The position numbers were made by a program, and so were the translations under genes. The notes under the pieces are model-generated. The model saw only the letters and a list, made by a program, of their open reading frames with translations. It made no database searches and was not told where the DNA came from. Of a stretch of 64,000 bases of DNA, positions 27,999 through 36,000 are shown piece by piece. The stretch is from Gallionella sp. (GTDB lineage Bacteria; Pseudomonadota; Gammaproteobacteria; Burkholderiales; Gallionellaceae). Every line of letters starts with the position of its first letter. Position 1 is the stretch's first letter. The DNA lies in the NCBI GenBank assembly GCA_028710525.1, contig JAQTTY010000005.1, positions 120,790 through 184,789 on the forward strand, given 5' to 3'.

Positions 27999-29273
27999 TT
28001 ATTGTTGAAAGACTAGCTGACCATCGAGCAAGGTGTAACGCACTCTGCCTTCCATCTCATAACCGTTGAATGGTGTGTTCTTGCCTTGACTCTTAAGTGC
28101 GGCGGGCTCGACTTTCCAGACTGCTTGCGGGTCGAACACGCACAGGTCGGCGTGCGCGCCCACCGTCAGATGTCCCATCTTCACACCCAGCAATTGCGCA
28201 GGATGGTTGGTGATACGACCGAGTGCATCCAACAACGGCACGCGCTCTTGTTCCGCCCATTTCAACACCAGCGGCAACAGCAACTCCAGGCCAGTGGCGC
28301 CCGCTTCGGCTTCGGCGAATGGCAGTTGCTTGGCATCCTCGTCCACCGGCGAATGGTTCGAACATATCGCGTCTATCGTCCCGTCTAACAGTCCGGCGCG
28401 TAATGCAGCTTTGTCGCGCAGGCTGCGCAGCGGTGGATTGAGATGACAATTGGAATCGAAATAACCGATGTCCATCTCGGTGAGATGCACATGATTCATC
28501 GACACGTCGCACGTCACGTTCAGCCCTTCACGTTTGGCAGCTCGCACCATCGCCACGCCCGCCGCGCTGGAGATACGACAAATGTGCAACGCCACACCGG
28601 TCTCGCGCGCCAGCTCCAACGCGGTGTTCAGGGCGATGGTCTCGGCCACCACGGGTATCGGTGGCAAGCCCAAACGGCTGGCCACTTCGCCGTCATGTGC
28701 GACACCGTTTTTGGCCAAGAAACTATCCTGTGGACGCAACCAGACGCGATAGCCAAAGGTCGCCGCGTATTGCATGGCGCGCATCAGGACACGGGTATCA
28801 GTAAGCGGTGTATCGGCCTGACTGAAAGCCTTGCAGCCCGCTTCGGTCAACTCGATCATCTCGGTCAACTCGGCACCTTTCAGACCATAGGTCAGCGCAC
28901 CCACTGGGAACACGCGACACTGATTGAGCGAGCGCGCACGGTACTTAAGCATCTCCACCAGACCCGGCTCGTCCAGCGGCGGATCGGTGTCGGGCGGACA
29001 GGCCAGCGAAGTTACGCCGCCAGCTACCGCTGCCGACATTTCGGATTCGAGCGTCGCCTTGTATTCATAGCCGGGCTCGCGCAGACGAGCCGCCAAATCA
29101 ACCAGACCCGGCATCACGATCATGCCGCTCGCATCTATCACCAGCTCGGCGACGAAGCCTTGTGGTGCAGCACCTATGGCAGCGATGCGGCGCTCGACGA
29201 TATATACGTCTTGTTGTACATCAAGTTTATTTTTGGGGTCGATCACACGACCGTTTTTGATATGGATGTTCAT
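27999..29273 (-). CDS. pyrX: Dihydroorotase-like protein PyrC' (catalytically inactive, ATCase partner)
   Basis: The protein has the amidohydrolase fold of class I dihydroorotases (424 aa) but lacks the metal-binding residues: the usual DxHxHxRxPG reads DLAARLREPG, HCED is replaced by RPQD, and the TDHAPH motif is CSNHSPVDED. Inactive PyrC' subunits are known in Pseudomonas and relatives, where they scaffold the PyrB dodecamer. Position directly downstream of pyrB supports that role. The ATG at 29273 is chosen because MNIHIKNGRVIDP is the family start; the frame stays open upstream only through the adjacent repeat. A working dihydroorotase must be encoded elsewhere. Confidence 0.9.
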   Translation of the reverse strand: MNIHIKNGRVIDPKNKLDVQQDVYIVERRIAAIGAAPQGFVAELVIDASGMIVMPGLVDLAARLREPGYEYKATLESEMSAAVAGGVTSLACPPDTDPPLDEPGLVEMLKYRARSLNQCRVFPVGALTYGLKGAELTEMIELTEAGCKAFSQADTPLTDTRVLMRAMQYAATFGYRVWLRPQDSFLAKNGVAHDGEVASRLGLPPIPVVAETIALNTALELARETGVALHICRISSAAGVAMVRAAKREGLNVTCDVSMNHVHLTEMDIGYFDSNCHLNPPLRSLRDKAALRAGLLDGTIDAICSNHSPVDEDAKQLPFAEAEAGATGLELLLPLVLKWAEQERVPLLDALGRITNHPAQLLGVKMGHLTVGAHADLCVFDPQAVWKVEPAALKSQGKNTPFNGYEMEGRVRYTLLDGQLVFQQ

Positions 29274-29275
29274 TT

Positions 29276-29417
29276 GAATACCTCTAAAAACTGTAGCGAG
29301 CGGCTTGAGGGCAAGGCGCACGGAACGGAGCAACGAGACATACCAAAGGGGTAGGCGAGGCGGCGAGTACCGCGCAACGCTGCAATCAAGTCGCGCAGTA
29401 AGTTTTTAGCGGTATTC
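29276..29417. repeat. 142-bp ERIC-like intercistronic element, copy 1 (inverted relative to copies 2 and 3)
   Basis: The element fills the pyrB-pyrC' gap from 2 nt after the pyrB stop to 2 nt before the pyrC' ATG. Its ends are inverted repeats: GAATACCTCTAAAAACT (29276-29292) and the complement of GAATACCGCTAAAAACT (29401-29417), 16 of 17 identical. The interior carries the family core CGAGACATACCAAAGGGGTAGGCGAGG (29334-29360 region), which recurs in reverse orientation at 30427-30455 and 59852-59878. No transposase is encoded. Confidence 0.8.
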
Positions 29418-29418
29418 A

Positions 29419-30372
29419 TTATTTGCTTCCCGCCAACGTCGCCATCACCGCCATCCGCACCGCGATACCAAAGGTGACTTGCGGCAGTATCACTGCCTGA
29501 GAACCATCAGCCACGCTGGAGTCGATCTCGACGCCGCGATTCATAGGTCCGGGATGCATCACGATGGCATCCGGTCTGGCTATAGCCAAACGCTCTTGGG
29601 TCAATCCGTAGTATTTGAAATACTCCTGCGCGGAAGGTAGCAACGCACCCTGCATACGTTCATTCTGTAGACGCAGCATCATCACCACATCTACATCCTT
29701 TAGCCCTTGCTCCATATCGTGATAGACCTGCACGCCCAACTTCTCGACATGGGACGGCAACAGCGTTTTAGGAGCTACTACGCGCACCTCAGGCACACCC
29801 AAGGTGGTCAGCGCGTGTATCTGTGAACGTGCCACACGCGAATGCAGCACGTCACCGACGATGGCGACACGCAGATTGTGAAACTCTTTCTTGTAATGCC
29901 GGATGGTGTACATATCCAACAGCGCTTGGGTCGGATGCGCATGGCGTCCATCGCCCGCATTGATGACATGGATCTCGGGTGCTACGTGGCGCGCAATGAG
30001 GTGTGCCGCACCGCTGGTGGAATGACGCACCACGAACATGTCGGCGTGCATGGCGCAAAGATTATCTACCGTATCGAGCAGTGTCTCGCCCTTGCTGGTA
30101 GAGGACGAACCGATGTTCAGATTGACCACGTCGGCGGACAGTTTCTTGGCTGCAATCTCAAAGGTGGTGCGGGTGCGCGTGCTGTTCTCGAAGAACACGT
30201 TGAACACCGATTTGCCCTGCAACAACGGTACCTTCTTAATCTCTTTATTCTCGGTGTTATCAAGGAAGGTCGCCGCCTTGTCGAGGATGTCGCGCATGAT
30301 GCGCGCTGGCAATCCTTCAGTGCTGAGCAGATGTTGCAGCTCGCCGTTCTTATTCAGTTGTGGATTGTTCAT
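29419..30372 (-). CDS. pyrB: Aspartate carbamoyltransferase catalytic subunit
   Basis: PyrB forms N-carbamoyl-aspartate from carbamoyl phosphate and aspartate in pyrimidine synthesis. Diagnostic motifs: [15 protein letters not shown] (carbamoyl-phosphate STRT), [31 protein letters not shown] (HPTQ) and MLRLQNERM, then [12 protein letters not shown] use the ATG at 30372 with a GAGG site; a GTG two codons earlier is possible. The neighbour PyrC' shows this is the class A (PyrB-PyrC' dodecameric) type. Confidence 0.96.
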   Translation of the reverse strand: MNNPQLNKNGELQHLLSTEGLPARIMRDILDKAATFLDNTENKEIKKVPLLQGKSVFNVFFENSTRTRTTFEIAAKKLSADVVNLNIGSSSTSKGETLLDTVDNLCAMHADMFVVRHSTSGAAHLIARHVAPEIHVINAGDGRHAHPTQALLDMYTIRHYKKEFHNLRVAIVGDVLHSRVARSQIHALTTLGVPEVRVVAPKTLLPSHVEKLGVQVYHDMEQGLKDVDVVMMLRLQNERMQGALLPSAQEYFKYYGLTQERLAIARPDAIVMHPGPMNRGVEIDSSVADGSQAVILPQVTFGIAVRMAVMATLAGSK

Positions 30373-30514
30373 AGACACCTCAATAAATCTACTGCGCAGC
30401 CCGATTGCTGCGTCACATGCTCGTTCATTTCTCGCCTACCCTTGCGGTATGTCTCGTCATTCACTCCGCGGCTTCTTGCAATCAGGCTTGCTCGCGACGA
30501 TTTCTTGAGACGTC
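30373..30514. repeat. 142-bp ERIC-like intercistronic element, copy 2
   Basis: Occupies the whole gap between the ruvX stop (30516) and pyrB start (30372). The core TCTCGCCTACCCTTGCGGTATGTCTCG (30427 onward; T-GCCTACC and GGTATGTCTCG are shared with the other copies) is preserved. Ends form imperfect inverted repeats (GACACCTCAATAAATC against GACGTCTCAAGAAATC). Identity to the other copies is lower, roughly two thirds by eye. Confidence 0.7.
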
Positions 30515-30515
30515 A

Positions 30516-30959
30516 TTAAATCTGAATTCCAGAAGATGGTTCCTCAAAATAGGCCTGCAATATTTGCTGCGCGGCATATTGGTCCAGTACTGCTTTCTGC
30601 TTACGACCGTGTATGCCTTGTTCATCTAACGCACTACTTGCAGCGGCGGAAGTATAACGCTCGTCGACCAGCAATACGGGCAGATTGAACCGCCCCTTGA
30701 GGCGGTTGGCGAAGCGGCGCGACAAAGCAGTCATCTCATGCGGCGTGCCATCATCGTTACACGGCAGACCGACCACTAGCGCAACAGGTTGCCACTCGGC
30801 CAGTAAGGCTGCGATGCGCGCGAAGCGTATATCGGTTTGTTCAGCATCTATGGTGGTCAGGGGAGCGGCACTGGCTAGCAGAGTATTTCCTTTGGCGATG
30901 CCTATGCGTCTAGTACCGAAATCGAATGCCAATAAAGTGCCCTGTGGCACTTTATGCAT
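30516..30959 (-). CDS. ruvX: Pre-16S rRNA nuclease / Holliday junction resolvase-like protein YqgF
   Basis: RNase H-fold nuclease involved in 5' end maturation of 16S rRNA. The 147 residues show the first acidic strand LLAFDFGTRRIGIA, the VVGLPCNDDGTPHEM loop, and the C-terminal DERYTSAAASSALDEQG with the conserved D-E-R-x-T/S. The ATG at 30959 overlaps the yqgE stop by 8 nt. It lies in the common cluster yqgE-ruvX-(pyrR)-pyrB-pyrC, from which pyrR is absent here. Confidence 0.95.
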   Translation of the reverse strand: MHKVPQGTLLAFDFGTRRIGIAKGNTLLASAAPLTTIDAEQTDIRFARIAALLAEWQPVALVVGLPCNDDGTPHEMTALSRRFANRLKGRFNLPVLLVDERYTSAAASSALDEQGIHGRKQKAVLDQYAAQQILQAYFEEPSSGIQI

Positions 30960-31512
30960 GTCCCGCCTCTTCGGCCAAGGAGGCATAGTCTATGCCCAGC
31001 AGAGCCATGGCTGCTGACAGGCGCTCCTCCGGGGGAAGCTCAAATAGGATATGTTCTGAAGCAGGTACGGTTAGCCAAGTGTTCTCGCTAATCTCATGCT
31101 CTAGCTGGCCCGGCTCCCATCCCGCATACCCCAAGCTGATGATCATATGACGTGGACCCTTGCCTACGCCCATCGCCTCCAATATGTCTTTGGAAGTGGT
31201 GAGTGCCATGCTCTTACCGATACGCAAGGTCGATTGCCAATCCTGCTGGGTGTCGTGCAGCACGAAGCCGCGCTCGGTCTGCACCGGCCCACCGAAGTGC
31301 ACAGGCAACTGCTCAAGTTCAGGTTGATGCAAAGGAATGCTGATCTGGTCGAACATATCCGCCACCGTGATGCTGGTAGGACGGTTGACCACGATGCCTA
31401 AAGCGCCGTTCTCGTTATGTTCGCATATATAAGTCAGCGTGCCAGCGAACACACCCTCCTGCATAGCAGGCATGGCGATCAAAAAATGGTTGGTCAGGTC
31501 TAGTTCGTTCAT
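30952..31512 (-). CDS. yqgE: YqgE/AlgH family protein (DUF179)
   Basis: The 186-residue protein carries the DUF179 signature: LTNHFLIAMPAMQEGVFAGTLTYICEHNENGALGIVVNRP (in parts), then VHFGGPVQTERGFVLHDT and MISLGYAGWEPGQLEHEI. Its molecular function is not established; an AlgH role in alginate regulation was proposed for Pseudomonas. It is the first gene of the minus-strand unit with ruvX, pyrB and pyrC'. The divergent photolyase starts about 70 nt away. Confidence 0.93.
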   Translation of the reverse strand: MNELDLTNHFLIAMPAMQEGVFAGTLTYICEHNENGALGIVVNRPTSITVADMFDQISIPLHQPELEQLPVHFGGPVQTERGFVLHDTQQDWQSTLRIGKSMALTTSKDILEAMGVGKGPRHMIISLGYAGWEPGQLEHEISENTWLTVPASEHILFELPPEERLSAAMALLGIDYASLAEEAGHA

Positions 31513-31580
31513 GGGGGCATTGTAGCTTTAGCTGAGGGGCCGCACAATTGCGCTCTGACCTATATATACTGACTTCAACT

Positions 31581-32999
31581 GTGAACGATATCACCCTTTG
31601 CTGGTTGCGCCGCGACCTGCGTCTCCACGATAACGCTGCCCTGTATCACGCACTCAAGGTGTCTGGTGCAGTCCATTGCGTATTTGTGTTTGACACTGAC
31701 ATTCTTTCCCGCCTCGAAGACAAGGCCGACAGGCGTGTTGAGTTCATCTGGCACAGTATCCAGGAACTGCGTGACGAGCTGCGTAAGCTCGGCAGTGACT
31801 TGCATGTGCTGCACGGCAGTGCACGCATACTTATCCCTGAATTGGCGCGTAATCTTCAATCTCAGGCCGTCTATTGCAACCATGATGACGAACCTGATGC
31901 TCTGACCCGTGATTCCAAGGTCGCGCAGTATCTTGCCGATGTAGGCATCGATTTTCATGACTACAAGGATCATGTGATCTTCGAGCGTAGCGAGATTCTG
32001 ACCGGCTCGGGCACGCCCTACCACGTCTTTACGCCCTACAAGAATGCCTGGCTGAAGAAGGTCGATGACTTCTATCTGCGCAGTTACCCCTGTGAGCGTT
32101 ATTTTCATCATCTGGCGAAAGTCTCGTGTCCAGCCACAACTAGTTTGGAGCAACTCGGCTTCTTGCCAACTGATCTGAGCAAGCTCGCGTTACCCTGCGG
32201 CATGTCAGGTGCGTCTTCGATGTACGAGGATTTTCTTGCCCGCTTGCCCTATTACCATGAACGCCGCGACTACCCTGCGATTAAAGGCGTTTCTTATCTG
32301 TCCACCCATCTACGCTTCGGCACCCTATCAATCCGTACGCTAGCGAGACACGCTTATCACACCAGCGGACAAGGTGCACAAGTTTGGCTCTCCGAATTGA
32401 TCTGGCGCGACTTCTACCATGCCTTGTTGCACCATCATCCTGCAGTCATCGGGCACGCATTCAAGCCGCAGTTCGAGCAACTAGCTTTCGGCAATAACCA
32501 AATTTGGTTCGATGCATGGAAAAGCGGCAACACCGGCTATCCGCTGGTTGATGCTGGTATGCGTCAACTCAACCAAACTGGCTTTATGCATAACCGCTTG
32601 CGCATGGTCACCGCTTCATTTTTAGTTAAAGATCTGCAGATAGATTGGCGCTGGGGTGAAGCCTATTTCGCTGCCAAACTGAACGATTTCGATCTGGCAG
32701 CCAACAACGGCGGTTGGCAATGGGCCGCCTCTACAGGCTGTGATGCGCAACCTTGGTTTCGCATCTTCAATCCGATCACGCAGTCAGAAAAATTCGATGC
32801 CGAAGGTAGATTCATACGCCGCTATGTGCCTGAACTGAAGAATTGTCCCGACAAATATATCCACGCGCCGTGGACCTTACCTCCACTCGAACAGCGTGCT
32901 CGCCAGCTAGTGATTGGAGTGGACTACCCTGCTCCCATCGTCGACCATGCGCTAGCCAGAGAGAAGACGCTGGCGATGTTTAAGGCAGCAACACTCTGA
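31581..32999 (+). CDS. phrB: Deoxyribodipyrimidine photolyase (class I)
   Basis: Repairs cyclobutane pyrimidine dimers with blue light using FADH-. The N-terminal alpha/beta antenna domain begins ITLCWLRRDLRLHDNAALYHAL; the C-terminal FAD domain shows WLSELIWRDFYHALL, YPLVDAGMRQLNQTGFMHNRLRM and the substrate/FAD region DFDLAANNGGWQWAASTGCDAQPWFRIFNP (in parts). The length (472 aa) and the NGGWQW motif fit CPD photolyase rather than a cryptochrome. I place the start at the GTG at 31581; no ATG precedes the conserved N-terminus, and a TTG at 31548 is the alternative. Confidence 0.92.
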   Translation: MNDITLCWLRRDLRLHDNAALYHALKVSGAVHCVFVFDTDILSRLEDKADRRVEFIWHSIQELRDELRKLGSDLHVLHGSARILIPELARNLQSQAVYCNHDDEPDALTRDSKVAQYLADVGIDFHDYKDHVIFERSEILTGSGTPYHVFTPYKNAWLKKVDDFYLRSYPCERYFHHLAKVSCPATTSLEQLGFLPTDLSKLALPCGMSGASSMYEDFLARLPYYHERRDYPAIKGVSYLSTHLRFGTLSIRTLARHAYHTSGQGAQVWLSELIWRDFYHALLHHHPAVIGHAFKPQFEQLAFGNNQIWFDAWKSGNTGYPLVDAGMRQLNQTGFMHNRLRMVTASFLVKDLQIDWRWGEAYFAAKLNDFDLAANNGGWQWAASTGCDAQPWFRIFNPITQSEKFDAEGRFIRRYVPELKNCPDKYIHAPWTLPPLEQRARQLVIGVDYPAPIVDHALAREKTLAMFKAATL

Positions 33000-33012
33000 T
33001 CACGGGGCGACA

Positions 33013-33046
33013 AGAAAATGGCCACATAACTAGGTGGCCATTTTCT
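33013..33046. terminator. Bidirectional intrinsic terminator between phrB and chpA
   Basis: A perfect 13-bp stem AGAAAATGGCCAC / GTGGCCATTTTCT (33013-33025/33034-33046) with an 8-nt loop and ATTTTT after it on the plus strand; the minus strand reads into TTTTCTTG. It separates the convergent photolyase and chemosensory genes. Confidence 0.85.
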
Positions 33047-33065
33047 ATTTTTCCTGCCGAGGCAA

Positions 33066-36000
33066 TCAGGCAGATACGAAACCTGAGATCCGCTCCAGAA
33101 GATCATCTTCCTGATAGGGTTTACCCAGATAGGCGTTCACACCCAACTGCATAGCATGGTCGCGGTGCTTGTCGGCAGTACGCGAGGTGATCATGATGAT
33201 GGGCAGCTGACGGGTCTTTTCATCTTGACGCAGACGCTTGGTCAGTTCGAAACCGTCCATACGTGGCATCTCTACGTCCAGCAACATCACTGCCGGCATT
33301 ACGTCATTGAGTTGCTCCAATGCATCTACACCGTCCTTGGCCGTAATCACTTCATAGCCGGCACGAGTCAACATACGCGTCGTGATCTTGCGCACGGTAA
33401 GTGAATCGTCCACCACCATTACGAGCGGCAGTTTGCGAACTTCCGCGACTGCAGCTGGGGCCGCCGAAGCGCTGTTGAAAAGACTTTGCGATATCTGCAA
33501 CGGGTTGAGGATCAACACGACATCACCGTTACCGCGTACCGTGGCGCCAGCGATTCCTGGCATACGTGCGAGTTGCGGCCCGATGTTCTTCACAACCGCT
33601 TCATGGTTGCCCAACAGCTCTTCAATATGTAGCGCCATACGGGCTTCGCCACTACGTAATAGCAGCACTGAATTGCGCGCATGCGTCTCGGCCTGTTTTC
33701 CGCTCGCACCCAATAACTGTGGCAAATAATGCAAGGAGTAGACCTTACCCAGATAGTCTACCTGTCCCGCCGCATATAACTCTTCCATCTGCGCAGCTTT
33801 GACCTGGCGAACCTGCTCCACCATCACTGCTGGCAAGGCATAAGTAGCCTCTCCGCAGCGCACCATTAACACCTGCGTCACGGCCAAGGTGAGCGGCAAG
33901 TGGATGGTGAAACGGGTGCCTTTGCCACTTTGTGAACTGACGTCTACACGTCCACCCAGTGCTGTGATTTCGCTACGCACCACGTCCATACCGATACCGC
34001 GACCAGCAACTTCGGTGACCTCAGTCGCGGTAGAGATGCCCGAGGTGAAGATGAGTTGTGCCAGTTGATCTTCGGAGGGTTGCTCGCTCTCCTGCAGCAC
34101 ACCTTGCTCTATCGCCTTCTCGCGCAGTGCAGCGAAGTTCAGGCCTGCACCGTCATCGCTCAATTCGAATACGACTTCGTTATTCTCTTGGCGCAATCCG
34201 AGACTGATCTCACCGATCGGCTGCTTACCTAATTTATTGCGCTGCGCTTCACTTTCCAAACCATGTGCCATCGCATTACGTAACAAGTGTTCGAACGGCG
34301 CGGTCATCTTTTCCAGCACGCTACGATCCAATTCAACAGTGGTACCCAACAACTCCAAGTTGGCACGCTTGTTCAATTCCTTACCAGTCTGGCGCACGAT
34401 GCGATAGAGACGATCGGTGATGCTGTTGAACGGCACCATACGCACGTTCATGAGACTCTGCTGCAGTTCGCGGTTGAGGCGCGCCTGCGCGGACATCGCT
34501 GCGGTCGTCTCATCCAGATTCTTGAGCAGGGCGTGTTGCACGGTCTGAACGTCGTGCACACTTTCATTCATGAAGCGCGTCAGCTCCTGCAGACGGGTGA
34601 AGCGGTCGAATTCCAACGGATCGAATTGCTGGTCGCTATCCTGTATCAAAGAGACACGTGCCTGCATCTGGCTCTCGGCCTGTATCTCCACTTCACGCAA
34701 CTGCTTGCGCAGACGCAGTACGCTCTCGGTCAATTCCAGCAGGCCATCCTTGAATGCACGCAACTCGCCTTCCATACGTGCACGGGCCACGCTGATTTCG
34801 CTGGCCTCGTTCACCAATCGGTCGATGACGTCAGCGCGCACGCGCAACATATTGCCCTGCAGTGCACGCTCCGCACCAATATCCAGTGAGCGTCGATCCG
34901 CTATTACCTCGTCGTTCAATCTGTCTGTCGAACGATTACGCTGATCCGTCACCTCTAGCGCTGCTGGTGCTTCACCGGTACGCAACTCTTCCAGCAGCGC
35001 AGTGATGCGGTCAAATTCGTGATCTAACTGATCCCAATAGGCGGCTGTAGCTGAGCTCTTCGTACCACTCAGCACTGCATCTTCCATCTCGTGCGCGACC
35101 TGACCGATACGCATCGCACCGGCCATACGTGCACTCCCTTTGAGGGTGTGCAGCAATCGGTTGAGCATCTGAACATGCTGTGTATCATCGGGAGTATCTC
35201 GCCATGCGCGCAAGGCAGAACCTACCTTGGGCAAAAGATCGTCCGCTTCTTCCATAAAGATGGGTAGCAACTGCTCGTCCACCTCATCAAGTACCTGCGG
35301 TAGTCTGTCATGCTTGCTCTCACCTTCTGCTGCTGCGGGTGCTGCTCTGACCAACTGTTCGGGTACGATTTTTTCCTCTGGCGCGTGCGCTTCTTCTTCC
35401 TGGACGACGTGCAACTTATCCTTGTCCATATTGAGCAGATAGATCAGATCTCCACTGGCGCGAGGGAATTGCCGAGCACACAAATTCTGCACCATACGAT
35501 CCAAAGTGTTGATGGTGCTTTGCAACAACTCTAATTGCCCTGTCTTAAGCAGGAATGGGTGCTCCATACGTGCTTGCAACCAGCTTTCCAATGCGAAGGC
35601 CAACTCTACGATCGTATTGAAGCCCATGGCGCGATTGACTCCGGCCAGCGTGTGCGCAGCGCGCATGAAGTCATATTCGATATGCGGCTGTTCAGCCAGA
35701 CTCAACTTGGCGAACTGGTCTTTCAAAGTCTGTACATGCAGTTGCGATTCTTCCGAACCGATCTTGAACAAGGCACCGGCGACCATCACCGTACCGACTT
35801 GGACTTGAGTCTCAAAGGCAGCAGTCTGCTCGCCGTTCTGTACCAGCTTCAGTTGCGGTGGTGGCAAGCTAACCTTGACAGCCTCATCTTGCTCGTTATC
35901 CGTAGCGTCCGCGCCAATCTCATCAATGCCGACAACTGACGCATCTGCTACTTCTCCGACTGACTCGGGCGATGTAAGCTCTTCCTGACCTTGCTCCACC

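Noticed and set aside
29274..29333. A 20-codon N-terminal extension of pyrC' (and similar extension of ptsI).
   Set aside because: The extensions are encoded by the 142-bp repeat elements, and the family starts lie downstream.
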